Positions 33,989-44,532 of a stretch of DNA of 64,000 nucleotides are shown here, in pieces. How positions within the stretch are numbered: position 1 is the stretch's first letter; every line of letters begins with the position of its first letter. Both the position numbers and the translations under genes were made by a program. The notes under the pieces are model-generated. The model worked only from the letters and a program-made list of their open reading frames with translations, made no database searches and was not told the origin of the DNA. The stretch comes from Drosophila persimilis (lineage: Eukaryota; Arthropoda; Insecta; Diptera; Drosophilidae): the NCBI RefSeq assembly GCF_003286085.1, contig NW_020825289.1, forward strand, positions 13,330,001 to 13,394,000, in the 5' to 3' direction.

Positions 33989-34538
33989 ATGCAGACACTC
34001 ACCCACGCCTCCTGCCTTGCCCTGGCCCTGGTCCTCTGCTGCCTGGGCGCCGTCCACGCCCAGCCCCAGCGCGGTCTGCCTCCGCCGCGATCCAACTCGT
34101 TCGATGCCAACGCTGTGATACTGAAGCAGAACTTTGACCTCAATCCGGATGGATCGTATCAGTACAAGTGAGTGGAATCGTTCACAGATCTCCGGTGGTA
34201 GCTAAAACTCTACTGATACTCGACAGCTACGAGACGAGCAATGGAATCCGAGCTGACGAGGCGGGTTACCTGAAGAATCCGGGCACCCAAGTGGAGGCTC
34301 AGGTGAGTCTACTTTTGGGTGGAGGCTCCATTCCTCCGCAGCATACTTTGAGGAGCAATTTAAACTCTTTGTGTGGCTACAGGTGATGCAGGGCTCGTAC
34401 TCCTACACCGGACCCGATGGCGTGGTCTACACCATCACATACATTGCTGATGAGAACGGATACCGTGCCGAGGGCGCCCACATACCCACACCACCTCCCG
34501 TCCGCGCAGCCGCCGCTCCCGGCAGATTCTTCAAATAA
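33989..34538 (+). CDS. Cpr47Ea: Cuticle protein, RR-1 family (Cpr47Ea)
   Basis: Secreted chitin-binding protein of 136 residues. Exons 33989-34167, 34227-34302 and 34383-34538. The signal peptide is the first 24 residues (ending CCLGAVHA). The R&R domain is split by two introns: [15 protein letters not shown], then [11 protein letters not shown], then [17 protein letters not shown] and [11 protein letters not shown] with IPTPPP. The core fits the R&R consensus G-x8-G-x6-Y-x-A-x-E-x-G-Y-x7-P-x2-P exactly. Ends GRFFK. The second intron position (EAQ/V) is shared with Cpr47Ee (EAQ/V), supporting common ancestry of these two. Confidence 0.92.
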
Positions 34539-34902
34539 TCAAGCAACCTTCAATCTTCTTTCTTCAAGTTCTGAATCAGAGATGAAAGATAATATATTGG
34601 ACAGATAAGGAGATCGAGAGAGTGAGAGAGAGAGAGCAGCTGCTCATCAGAGGTACATGCATCCATTTCCACCGCCCCCGTCATTCCATTCCAGCTGAGA
34701 CACCATCCTCCCTTCGTGCTTCATTCGTGCATTTCTACAGTCTTCCAATCCAATCCCCAACTCTAATCTATTCTACTTAGTGCTCTACGAACTGTGTGAG
34801 ATACGTAATGTTTTGTAAGATATGTAAAATCGATTGTTAATCGCAAGCTAAGCAATAAAACGAATATTGCGCCAATAATCGCATCCAGTGATCCGATCCT
34901 CT
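34539..34902. other. Convergent spacer Cpr47Ea / Or47a
   Basis: A GA-rich run (34618-34640) and AATAAAAC near 34852 (poly(A) signal for Cpr47Ea). No gene is seen. Confidence 0.55.
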
Positions 34903-36250
34903 CTAGGAGAAGGAGCGTAGCATGGTAATATATGACATGGCGGTGCGGACAATCTGCAGGGGATAATCAATCAGGACAATCAATAAACGGAAATCTGTGG
35001 AAGAGAAAAGCGCCTAGCTCACCGATGAGAACGCCTCCATGTTGGCCTCAAAGAAGTAGCCTGTGATGCGGAATCCGTGAGATGCCCGCATCATGCTGAT
35101 CAGTAGAGAACGACAGATGGAGGAGGATTCCAAACCGGAGCCCAGGCTCTCGTGCCAGGGACTATCGTAGATGGCCCACTCGAAGAGTGCGCTCTCCGTC
35201 TTCACGTTCTCGCCGCAATAGCAGTAAATGTACGCCTGGATGATGATGGTGGCAATGAAGGAGGCATAGTAGACGCCCTCCGTCTGGCTGAAGGTGATCG
35301 AGAAGAGGTAGCCGAGCATGCAGAGCTGCAGCGAGGAAATGAAAAACTGGGCGCAGATGATCGGCTCGTAGCAGTGGTTCAGCTCCGTGCACATGTCAAG
35401 GCTCTTCTGGTACAGCGCAAAGATCTTGTTGAGCTTCGCCTGCGACTCCTCGGGGGTTTCGCTCTTGAAGCGCAGCACCTTGTACTGGGCGATCTTGAAG
35501 AAGGCGCACAGGTTGCTCGTGAAGGAGCAGAAGATGGTGTCCAGGCTGACGGCTGGCAGGACCACACCCGTGGAGGCAAATGCACACCACAAGAAGGTCA
35601 GCGCGTAGTTGCGTTTGTTGTGGATGTCCCAGGGAAAGCTGCAGGAAAGGCAATGAATGAATGTCCTCACATGTTCCAAGGGATACATACAGACAGGGAA
35701 AGGGTAGCTCTGGCTCGACATGTCCCGACAGCCAGTAGCTCAGACCCATTCGCACAAAGGGGAGGACACTGTTCAGGGCCCAGGCCAGGAAGAAGCAAGT
35801 CCGGAATATGCCGCACACCCGCTGATCCTGCTTGTTGGCCGTGATTATGATCTGGGCGTACTCATCGCCCTGTTCCCCCTCTAATCAGACAGATTGGTAT
35901 CAGTGGGGGCCAACACAACCACATCCTGTCCTCCACTCACCATGGGTCATCAGGTGGCGAAACGTGTCAATCATCCGCCAAAAGTCTTTTCGCAGATAGA
36001 TGATCATGCTGAACTTGAAGAGGCCCAATATGGTGATGAGCAGGGCCACCATAGCGTCCGCCAGCAGCATTACGTTCTTTAAGTTATGAATCACGGCTGC
36101 CAGGATGAACGGAAAGATGGTCGCAATGGAGTACACGTTGATGCACCTGTGCCGATATTTCCACATCTCACCAGAGCCGCTGAACAGATCAAAGCCAAGC
36201 ATGGCGATGGTGGCCTTCTGCACCAGAAGAAAGTTTTCCGTTGTCGACAT
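34903..36250 (-). CDS. Or47a: Odorant receptor Or47a
   Basis: Seven-transmembrane insect odorant receptor that pairs with Orco in antennal neurons; in D. melanogaster Or47a works in ab5B neurons tuned to fruit esters. Exons on the minus strand: 35941-36250, 35691-35880, 35023-35638 and 34903-34953, giving 388 residues, normal for the family. Start MSTTENFLLVQKATI is 46 nt downstream of a TATA-like box. Family features: hydrophobic helices throughout, a late YCYCGENVKTES motif, then WHESL, and the last short exon encodes IVRTAMSYITMLRSFS, the typical receptor C-terminus. A read-through of the last intron would stop just after F-S-S. Intact. Confidence 0.92.
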
Positions 36251-36295
36251 GTTGCAACTCCAAACTGTTCTCTCTCCAGGGTCCTCCGATGGGGT

Positions 36296-36303
36296 CCTTT
36301 TAT
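36296..36303 (-). promoter_or_regulatory. TATA-like box of Or47a
   Basis: ATAAAAGG on the minus strand, 46 nt before the ATG at 36250. Confidence 0.6.
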
Positions 36304-36517
36304 GGATGTGCACGCACCGCCCAGTGCATTGGACATAGCTGATTATACGATATCTGAGTACTTTGACACCTCTTTGAGCATAGTAAATGAGAAGCAGGTT
36401 GGTGATTTGCTTTGCTAAATGTTCTTTATTGGCGCACTAACATCTGGAGGTGTCATCCTGATGTGGCGATGGGAGAGGCGTGGTCGGTTGTCAATCCATT
36501 TGTATGACAGTGCCGGC

Positions 36518-36829
36518 CTATCGACCCCAGCCACCCCAGCCGCCTCCGCGGCCACCCCAGCCGCCACCACGGCCACCCCAGCCGCCACCCCATCCGCGCC
36601 CTCCCCAGCCGCCTCCACGGCCACCCCAGCCGCCACCCCATCCGCGCCCTCCCCAGCCGCCTCCCCGAGCCTCTCGGTCGCCTTCGTTGGCATGGGCAGA
36701 TCCCTGATCGGCCACGTCCAGCAGGCCAATCACTTGCTCGTTATTTTGGTTGTCATCCTGCTGGTTGTCCAGGGCGTAGGCGCAAGCAAGGCACAGGACG
36801 CCAATGAGGGCGAGCAGTGTTAGACGCAT
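36518..36829 (-). CDS. Secreted Gly/Trp/Arg-rich protein with prosegment (Listericin-like candidate)
   Basis: Intronless, 103 residues. Signal peptide MRLTLLALIGVLCLACAYA. Acidic/amide-rich segment (DNQQDDNQNNEQ). Conserved block LLDVADQGSAHANEGDREAR ending in R-E-A-R (52-55). Mature part is GGWGGRGWGG repeats. Nearly identical prosegment to the gene at 38966-39211, so recent paralogues. D. melanogaster has Gly-rich secreted genes in this interval, including, from memory, Listericin (CG9080), an infection-induced antibacterial protein. Which paralogue this is cannot be decided here. Could equally be a matrix protein. Confidence 0.85.
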   Translation of the reverse strand: MRLTLLALIGVLCLACAYALDNQQDDNQNNEQVIGLLDVADQGSAHANEGDREARGGGWGGRGWGGGWGGRGGGWGGRGWGGGWGGRGGGWGGRGGGWGGWGR

Positions 36830-38965
36830 CTTCTTCGAGTTATTGGATATTGTCTCGATTCAATTGAGGAGTTTGAAGTCTGGAGTGCAACTGATGATCG
36901 GCCTTCTCGGCCAGGCGCCTTTTATCTGCTGTTTCGAACGATGGGATGAGCTGTCGTTCCTGTTCTCTTACCCAATACGCATCAATACGTTCTCAACTCT
37001 GGTAGAGGTACTCGCACTCGCACTCGCACTCGCACTCATATAATGCCTAACCCAAACCAAGGTGCATTCGTATATTTGTGAGAGAATATTTGGTATAGAC
37101 ATCACACAGATCAGGGGCTTTTTTTTGGACCGGGTTCTGTTTGTGTGTACCTATATTTCACCACAAGATTATTACACCCGTCGTTATTGTCGTTGACTGA
37201 ATCATTTCCAATGCTAATGTCTCATTTTTGGATCTTTTGTGCGGCTCCTAAGTGGTCAGGTTGATGCATTGATCACTTGATCGGTGCTCAAATACGCTCT
37301 AATTTTTTGTGTAAGACCCGTTTGGATTAATGGCTTTTCCCAGGGATCTATCATCTGACACATGGCAAATGTTAAGGTAATCGCCCTCCCCTCCATTTTA
37401 TCAATACTGGTTCCTTTGCAAACTGAATTCCCAATTCACAAGGACTCTTATGGAAATGATCTTCTAATTGTTAAATGAATGCCACGATCGAATCGTTTTG
37501 TAAGGAAGCGATCCTGGCTGGGGTGGGGTACACATCTCAGTCTACTCCAGGCTTGCGGTTCCGCTGCTGCGTCGTTATTGTTGGGTTTCGTTTTCCTCTC
37601 TTTCGATTAGGGTCACTCCAGTGGGAAAGAAAACGAGAGTTAAATGGTGGGCGGAAAAAATGTGGGTGGAGCGCACGCTCCCTCACAGTTTGATCTAGAG
37701 TTAAGAAAAGAAAACAGTTATGAACGTATAAGCCATTGAACCTATGCATTTGGAACAGGTTCTCTTGAAAGTGTTTTTTGTTGTATATTGTCCAAAATAC
37801 AAACAATAATTTAACAACTTTCAGCAACTCGTGCGAGATACGATAATACGCAAACAGGCCCCTCGGTTCGCCGTCACAGAGCTTAGAGTTGATCTTTAGC
37901 AGATCTGTTCTGCGTAGAACTCAATTGAACAGCCCTCGTACATGGGTGTACCCCTAATAGCCCTAATATTTCTCTGGGTTCGATACACACCTACAGCTCT
38001 GCAACATAATATTGTGAAGTTTGTTTTTAGTTAAATATTTTTGGAATAGGAGCACAACTCTTCCAAATTTGTAACAATATTGTTAACAATATTTGCATTT
38101 CTTTTGCTGAATCATATTTAAGTGTTCAAATGGCTATGTATTTCTATGTTTGGCCGGTGGGGTAGGGTGGGACATTCCAATCAGGCCCGTTGCCGTTGCT
38201 TTTATCAACGGCTTGGGTTTATTTCTTTTGCAATACATCGTTTCATTTTATATCAGCAACTGTCGAAGACTATCTTCGAATTTTCAATGCGGGCATCGCG
38301 ATCCCGACGACATCCAACGCATTGCAAACTTTTTGTACATTCAGCGCGAAACTATGGAAGGAGACCACTCCCTAATGGTCCTAATATGTGTATAACGGTA
38401 GTGGAAAATCCTGGTGATTGCTGCCCAAAGCATCGACGGCAGAATTTATAAGACAATTTACGTCAAGTCCTAGTATTCATCATTTCATATATTGTATTTC
38501 ACTACAGCTGTGGAACATATGACCACGGAGAATATATGTAGGTGTCTCAGAAGTGTCCTAGGGCAAGTTCGGGACACAATTGCGGGCGGTCTAGACTGGG
38601 TTATGGCTATCAAGGAAATGACAAGGCCGTGCAATGTGCGATGAACCCCTAGCTGCTAATTGTTATACTTTCATTAGCTCCTACTTGAATGTGAATCTTT
38701 CGTCAGGGTTACTATCTTTTGGAATCTCAGTGGCATATCTCTAAATATACCCCCTAAAAGTGGCACGTATACTCTTAAAAGAACATTTAGCTGTGAGTTG
38801 ATATTATCTGGAGGAATTCCATCCATGGTTAGCGAAACTTATGTCAATTTTCCATGTACATTGTCAGTACAAGATATTATTTATACTCTGTTTAAATTTC
38901 ATTTAAAAATATAATTTTATTTATGGGTATATACAAAATTGCAATTTGTGGAGTCGATGCGTGAT
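36830..38965. other. Spacer with no recognised gene
   Basis: About 2.1 kb, including a hexamer repeat (CTCGCA, 37012-37037) and a small hairpin (GCCGTTG...CAACGGC) near 38190. Open stretches of 80-110 codons at 38120-38450 show no recognisable domain. Confidence 0.5.
36918..36925 (-). promoter_or_regulatory. TATA-like box
   Basis: ATAAAAGG on the minus strand, 89 nt before the ATG at 36829. Confidence 0.7.
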
Positions 38966-39211
38966 TTAACGTCCGTAGTGACCTCCGCGCCCTCCACCGT
39001 AGTGACCTCCGCGTCCTCCACCGTAGTGACCGCCACCACCGTAGTGACCTCCACCATAGCCGCGGGCCTCGCGATCACCGTTGACGGCATGGGCGGCTCC
39101 CTGATCAGCCACGTCCAAGAGATTCACCCGTTCGTCGCCGTCCACGAAATCTTGGCCATGGACGAAGGCCAGGCAGAGGAAGCCGATGAGTGCGAGAAGA
39201 ATCAGACGCAT
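38966..39211 (-). CDS. Secreted Gly/His/Tyr-rich protein with prosegment (Listericin-like candidate)
   Basis: Intronless, 81 residues. Start at 39211, the first ATG after the TATA box at 39312-39319; upstream open frame is non-coding. Signal peptide MRLILLALIGFLCLAFVHG. Prosegment LLDVADQGAAHAVNGDREAR ends in R-E-A-R (47-50). Mature part is about 30 residues of GHYGGGRGG repeats. Differs from the 36.5-kb paralogue mainly in the repeat (His/Tyr instead of Trp). Confidence 0.85.
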   Translation of the reverse strand: MRLILLALIGFLCLAFVHGQDFVDGDERVNLLDVADQGAAHAVNGDREARGYGGGHYGGGGHYGGGRGGHYGGGRGGHYGR

Positions 39212-39605
39212 CCTGAGTCGTTGTTGTTTTGAGGATTGTTCTTGGAGAATCACTGGATGATTGAGTGCGTTGTGCTGCGAGCAACTGTTGATCGTTGAGC
39301 CCAGGCACCGGCCTTTTATTTGGCCAGCAGTCCCTGGAGCACACACATCTGTTATTCCAGTTCTTGTTGACTATTTTCGCATTTGTGGTAGATGGAAGTT
39401 AATGTTTTCATTAAAATCCTGACGGCACAAACAAATGACGACTTTCGATGGCCGTTCGAACTTATTTAATTCGCAGTAGAAAACTTCGCGAAGCTCTGAT
39501 GCTTTTTATTGGACATGAACACGAATAGCTTTGTTATTGAGAGAATTGCTTTATTTGCGTTGTGGGTCGATTATACACCCAAATTCAAATACGCTGTGGC
39601 GCTTG
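39212..39605. other. Spacer between two secreted-protein genes
   Basis: Promoter of the 39.2-kb gene and 3' UTR of the next. No further gene is seen. Confidence 0.5.
39312..39319 (-). promoter_or_regulatory. TATA-like box
   Basis: ATAAAAGG on the minus strand, 101 nt before the ATG at 39211. Confidence 0.7.
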
Positions 39606-39893
39606 CTACCACCAATAGCTACGATAGCCATAGCCCCAGGGGCGATACGAAACGCGCCATCCACCGCCCCAACCTCCATTCCATCCGCCGCCCCATCCTC
39701 CTCCCCAGCCGCCCCAGAGCCAACGGGCCGGACGTTCCCCCTCCTCTGCATGCTGGCCACCCACATCGGCCACATCCGATAAGGCCACAGCGGGAACGGC
39801 ATCCGACATGGGTTCTTGATTGTCCGGCCGAGCCATTGCCGCTCCCAGAAGGGCAGCGAGAGCAAAGACTAAGATGAGCTGCATTCGGACCAT
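39606..39893 (-). CDS. Secreted Gly/Trp-rich protein with prosegment
   Basis: Intronless, 95 residues from the ATG at 39893 (MVRMQLILVFALAALLGAAM); the ATG at 39884 is an alternative. The TATA box at 39936-39943 excludes longer starts. Prosegment ALSDVADVGGQHAEEGERPAR matches the LLDVADQG..HA..G.R.AR block of the two genes before it and ends in R-P-A-R (54-57). Mature part is WGGWGGGW repeats ending with a Tyr/Trp/Arg cluster (WGYGYRSYWW). Confidence 0.83.
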   Translation of the reverse strand: MVRMQLILVFALAALLGAAMARPDNQEPMSDAVPAVALSDVADVGGQHAEEGERPARWLWGGWGGGWGGGWNGGWGGGWRVSYRPWGYGYRSYWW

Positions 39894-39935
39894 CCTCGCC
39901 AGTGGAACTGTGCCCCAGCCGGAGGCCACAGACAC

Positions 39936-39943
39936 CTTTTATA
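39936..39943 (-). promoter_or_regulatory. TATA box
   Basis: TATAAAAG on the minus strand, about 43 nt before the ATG at 39893. Confidence 0.75.
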
Positions 39944-40185
39944 CTCGCCTGCACTTCGCGCACTTCTAATTGAAGTGTAAGTATTTGCAGTACATTTGCG
40001 GTCTCAGCCCTGACCCATACACCATATTATTCTTAATAAAAATGTTTATTAACACTAATTTGCATGGACCTGAAGAGGCAGAAAACCAAGACTTACACTA
40101 AGTTTTAACAAAGCGATCTTTATGGAAAGACCCGTCATACTCGTATCTGTCCATCGGGCATCGTTAATACTGAATAACTTATGGC

Positions 40186-40953
40186 CTAGCCGAGCAGGCC
40201 CAACAGACCGCCTAGTGCTTGTGAATTTCCACCACCGCCCGCTGCCGCTGCCGCTGCTCCGCCCGCTCCTCCTCCGTTGGCCAGATACGGGCGCAGACTA
40301 CTGCCCAGGGCCTGGCCCAGGAGTCCGGCCAGCTGTGCCGTCTGTTCAGTGGATAGCTGTGGACTCCCGACTCCGGCTCCGGCTCCCACTCCCACTCCCG
40401 ATCCAGCAGCCACTCCCAATGCTGATCCCGAAGGCGTGTAGGCGGGCGTGGCAGAAACTCCAGCTGCACTGCTTCCATACGACGGATAACCAGCGGCCAC
40501 TGCTCCTCCTCCGCTGTAGTTTGGCCTGTAGCCGTAGTAGTTTCCGGTATATTGCTGGGGTCGCTGATATCCACCGAAGTTGTAGCTGGGCCGGTAGTAA
40601 TTGGAGCCGTATCCCAGACCCAATCCGGGATAGCCATAGCCGTAGCCTGGATAGCTACTCGTATATGCGTACGGATTGTAGCTGGGCCTATAGTTGTAGC
40701 TGGGATAACTGCTGCCGTAGTACTGATCCGACTGGGCTCCAGCTGCTGCTGCAGCACCACCCACGGGCCGCTGTGGCGGCACTGGCTCTACGGGAACGTC
40801 AAAGAGGGATCCGCCCCCGATGCCTAGGAGGAGGGGCGTCAACAGACCCAAGGTACGTCCCTGGGGACGATCCGATCTCGATTTTCCGCTCCTCTGCGCC
40901 AAGACGGCAGTGAGAAGGAGACTCATCAGAGCCAAGCGCGCGGGAAGATTCAT
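40186..40953 (-). CDS. Secreted Tyr/Gly/Ala-rich protein
   Basis: Intronless, 255 residues. Start at 40953 (MNLPARLALMSLLLTAVLAQ, signal peptide), the first ATG after the TATA box at 41030-41036. A basic segment (RSGKSRSDRPQGR) follows the signal. Next come a hydrophobic stretch (LLTPLLLGIGGG), Tyr-rich repeats (SYNYRPSYNPY, GYGYGYPGLGLGYG) and an Ala/Gly-rich C-terminus (GVGVGAGAGVG; QALGGLLGLLG). The composition resembles structural matrix, chorion-like or silk-like proteins. I cannot name it. Confidence 0.8.
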   Translation of the reverse strand: MNLPARLALMSLLLTAVLAQRSGKSRSDRPQGRTLGLLTPLLLGIGGGSLFDVPVEPVPPQRPVGGAAAAAGAQSDQYYGSSYPSYNYRPSYNPYAYTSSYPGYGYGYPGLGLGYGSNYYRPSYNFGGYQRPQQYTGNYYGYRPNYSGGGAVAAGYPSYGSSAAGVSATPAYTPSGSALGVAAGSGVGVGAGAGVGSPQLSTEQTAQLAGLLGQALGSSLRPYLANGGGAGGAAAAAAGGGGNSQALGGLLGLLG

Positions 40954-41029
40954 TCCGTATCCAAAAGGTGCAACTAATCTGAGGCCCAGTCCACAGCCAA
41001 CTGAAGACTGGCCAGAAGAGCAAAATAAG

Positions 41030-41036
41030 TTATATA
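41030..41036 (-). promoter_or_regulatory. TATA box
   Basis: TATATAA on the minus strand, about 80 nt before the ATG at 40953. Confidence 0.7.
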
Positions 41037-42725
41037 GCGGAAAAGTTCTTGGGCAAAATTTCCAAATTGGTTTGCCGCAAAACTTGCAGACCTTCACGAG
41101 CCCCAAATGACAATCCGTAGGCCGCGCGAGCGAGCGGAACTTTGCACGCACTTGGCCGAAACGTCATCAACTGGTTGCCCCAGATGGCTTCCACGCTCCG
41201 CTCAAACGATCTTCTGCAGACGGATTCGTTTTGCTTTGGGCATCGTCATCGGCACACCCGCCATTGACCTTGCCAAATAAGTCAGAAATCTGTTTCACAC
41301 CGTTAACTCGATGGCTTACTTCCGCGGGTTTTTCGGTTTTTTTCGGCTTTTGTTTTTGTTACCAGTTTTGGGGGCGTTTTCGCAGAGCCAATTTAGTTTT
41401 GTGTTTGCTTTGCAATTAAAATTGTCAATAGCAAAAGCTAATAAGTAACTATTCATTGGAAGCAATCTCCCATTAAAGGTGCATCCCACCATCAGATCTA
41501 TGAACTATGAGTTACTCGTATGAATGACAGTTGTGAATCATCTTATATACCTGGTAAATGGCTTGATCTCCCGTCCCCCATATACACATGTGTTGCCATG
41601 CACCCGCAGACTGCCGTGAATTATAACACATCCACTAATTGTGGAGACTTTGCGAGACATGGAAATCTCTGGCTCTTAATTTGATTGTCTGGCCCGACGT
41701 CTGACGAAATGTCTATCAAAACAATCAATTAATCAACTCGCATATAAACGGGAAACTACAACATACATTCTCATACACACACGCATATACACGTGGAATT
41801 ACAATCACAGGAAAGATGCTGTAATTTGCCTAAGATGACGGCAGCTTGTCATGATTCCCTTCGCAGTACTCCTCCCCTCCTCCTCCTCCGATTAACCTGT
41901 TTACTTTTATCCAAGTGATGTACGATTTGTTTTGATCAAAACTTTTTCTCTTATGTGTTTATAACCCCATAAAGCTTTGAGTTTATACTCTTTAATTCGC
42001 AAACTAAATGAAATGCCACTTTTGATCATGTCATAAGTATTTTCTAGGGGAATCTGCATCTCAGAACTATGTTACATTGATCGGCTATCCCGTACTTTAA
42101 TAAGAAAATCCTACGAGACTTTAAACGATCGGCCTGCAAGGGTATTTGAGGCTTCGGTTAGTCTTTTCTTCCAGATTTTTTAATGACAATCCACTGGATT
42201 GTGTCCCGGAGAAGAAACGAGTTCCACTTGCGTCAATTTTAAAAACTTTTTAAACAGAACCACCTCGTTTCGGCATGTAATTAATGTGCTTTACCTTATT
42301 AGCGAAACAAAAGCGGCCAATTCTGATTCCGATATGTATAAATGGCTATAAAGTAAACCCGCTCCAGTAGTAGATTGCCGCTGAATTGCTGCGCATATTT
42401 TGACTTTCTTCAGGTCAGTGATCACATGGAGGACTTCGACACGTTTGGTTTTTTTAAGCGGGAGAAGTAAACCCCCATTCTGGAGGCCTGTTCGGTGAAT
42501 GAAGCTGTGAAGTGGCGATGTTTTTTGATTGTCTCTCTATTTGGTGGGAGATTCGTTCTGGAAGCAGCAATCGACGGGCATGGGAATTCCACTGACCTCG
42601 GGCACTTTTGCTGAAATCATCGAAAACCAGATAATTGCCGAGTGGCGGTAACTAATGATACTTGGGCCCGAATTCGCAGGATGATGATGTCGTTCTGCTT
42701 GCGGGACATCCCCGCTGTTGTTTAC
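41037..42725. other. Divergent spacer without recognised gene
   Basis: About 1.7 kb. TATA-like TATAAAG at 42347-42353 is followed by a 14-codon frame at 42426-42470, too short to call. The end contains a kappa-B-like site (42703-42712). Confidence 0.45.
42703..42712. promoter_or_regulatory. Kappa-B-like site
   Basis: GGGACATCCC fits GGGRNNYYCC and lies 14 bp upstream of the TATA box of the 42.8-kb gene. A single 10-bp match is weak evidence. Confidence 0.3.
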
Positions 42726-42733
42726 TATAAAAG
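42726..42733 (+). promoter_or_regulatory. TATA box
   Basis: TATAAAAG, 56 nt before the ATG at 42782. The in-frame ATG at 42752 is too close to the TATA box to be used. Confidence 0.8.
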
Positions 42734-42781
42734 ACCCCGTGCCCATCCGATATGGCAATAGAAGCATTTCAAGACTCAAAT

Positions 42782-43210
42782 ATGAAACAATTCCTGCTGA
42801 TAGCACTGGTCGGCGCTCTGGCCCTGGCACTGGTCCATAGTCATCCGTTGGAAGAGCAGCGCCTTACACTGGAGGACGCCGATGCCCAGCCCGTGAACGA
42901 TGAGGGAGCCGGCATTCGAGCGGCCCGTCACTTTGGCGGCGGCTTTGGCGGATTCGGGGGCAGAGGAGGTGGCGGTTTCTGTTGCGGCGGAGGAGGCGGT
43001 GGATATCGCAGAGGCGGCTTTGGCGGCGGTGGCTTTGGAGGTGGTTATCCAGGTGGTGGCTTTGGAGGTGGCTATCCAGGTGGTGGCTTTGGAGGTGGTT
43101 ATCCAGGTGGCTATGGAGGTGGCTACCCAGGCGGCGGTGGTGGTTATGGCAGTGCATCTGCCTCGGCTTCAGCCTCTGCATCCAGCTCCGGAGGATACTA
43201 TGGCAAGTAA
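42782..43210 (+). CDS. Secreted Gly-rich protein with prosegment
   Basis: Intronless, 142 residues. Signal peptide MKQFLLIALVGALALALVHS. Acidic prosegment LTLEDADAQPVNDEGAGIRAAR ends in R-A-A-R (46-49). Mature part is GFGG repeats with a CC pair (GGGFCCGGGG), then tandem GGGFGGGYPG units and an Ala/Ser alternating stretch before GGYYGK. The YPGGGFGGG units are tandem DNA repeats of about 30 bp (43030-43110). Matrix protein or processed peptide; unnamed. Confidence 0.83.
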   Translation: MKQFLLIALVGALALALVHSHPLEEQRLTLEDADAQPVNDEGAGIRAARHFGGGFGGFGGRGGGGFCCGGGGGGYRRGGFGGGGFGGGYPGGGFGGGYPGGGFGGGYPGGYGGGYPGGGGGYGSASASASASASSSGGYYGK

Positions 43211-44394
43211 TGGCCAAATGATCTGAACTGTGCTAAAAATAGATTAAAGTCGAAATTAAACCAACAAAAAATAACAGTTTTTCTGGGTGGGAAAGGGATC
43301 TATTTGGATGAGGAGTCGGAGGGACTCATCTCTTACGCACTTGACTAGGGAACTACGACGCGAACACTACGTTGGGTGCTGGAACCGGTTGCCGCTCGCT
43401 AATCCATCGGTATCATATTATTCCTGTTCGAAAATCTTCCACAGTACGGAAGATCGATTCGAATGCCAGATAAATCCCATTTGTTTCGATTGGAACCCAA
43501 GTATCGGCTGTTAATCGCTTGAGCCGTGAATTGGCAGTCGCTTGTGAAATGTTATGGTAAGAAGTGGACTTTTCTGGAACCATGTAACTTGTTTTCGAGC
43601 CAATCACTAATTGATACGTCAATAAAATAACTATTTTCAATCGTTTCCATTCACCCGGAGACCCGTAAATAGACCTTGGGATTCCTATTTTTGTTAGTAC
43701 CAGACACAGACTTTCACCAGAAGCGTACTCGAACCGCCTTGGGGTAGGGCCACAGAGATAGGGCCCAAAGAAAAGGGAAGATCTTATGAATCACGGACTT
43801 CTAATTAGCAAAGGCAAATATTTTCCACTCTCGATTGTTGAATTCATTTCCGTGGAAACAGGCGCGCGCTGTCCCCATGATTCATATTTGTTCAAAACTT
43901 TCCTGTAATTGCACTCAATTAACGCCTCGCCCAGACAGATTTATAGAGCCTGAAAGGTCTCAAAAAATAAGTAGAACTTAGGTCTTAGTTGGGGGGTGGT
44001 AAAAGATTACAAAATAGTTTCGTCGCTTCTTAGCGAATTTCGCCGAATGATGGGGAAACTGTGTTCGGAAGAGTCCAACTCCAGGGGAAATGATTCATTT
44101 CATCAGCGGTGCCTACCACAACAAAACCGCAGAACGCAACATCACATCTGAAACGCCGCCCCCTCGTTGATCAGCCCCTAGTGCTGTCGTCACTGTCGCC
44201 AAAAACCGGCCAAAAAGGCTGGACTCTGACGGAAATGTTGTGCGACCTGGCGATGCTAATTGAATGGAAAGATGCACGGCAAATTAAATTAGTGTCCCAC
44301 TACTGTCATCAAAAATGGGTACTGGGTGCCGAGTGCTGCCTGAGTCTGTCATAATAATTAGCGCGTAGTGGATAATGCTCGGCCAGATCGCACG
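43211..44394. other. Spacer
   Basis: Poly(A) signal-like sequences near 43250. No gene is recognised. Confidence 0.5.
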
Positions 44395-44402
44395 TATAAA
44401 AG
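44395..44402 (+). promoter_or_regulatory. TATA box
   Basis: TATAAAAG, 138 nt before the ATG at 44533; this excludes the longer upstream frame. Confidence 0.8.
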
Positions 44403-44532
44403 GAAAGCCAGCCCCAGTCCAGACACAGAACCCAAAGGAACTCCACGACCAGCGGACCATTCAAATATAAACCAAATCCAAAACAAAGTGATAATCCAAT
44501 CTAACAAAAACCAACACACATACACATCCAAT

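Noticed and set aside
35152-35844. 230-codon plus-strand open frame
   Set aside because: Antisense to Or47a exons and crosses its introns; no recognisable domain.
38122-38451. 80-110-codon frames in the 37-39 kb spacer
   Set aside because: No domain, no signal peptide, several overlapping frames of similar quality; a decayed mobile element is possible but unsupported.
40122-40913. 263-codon plus-strand open frame
   Set aside because: Antisense to the Tyr/Gly-rich gene at 40186-40953, which has a TATA box and signal peptide.
42426-42470. 14-codon frame downstream of a TATA-like box
   Set aside because: Too short and without homology; may be a chance ATG in spacer.
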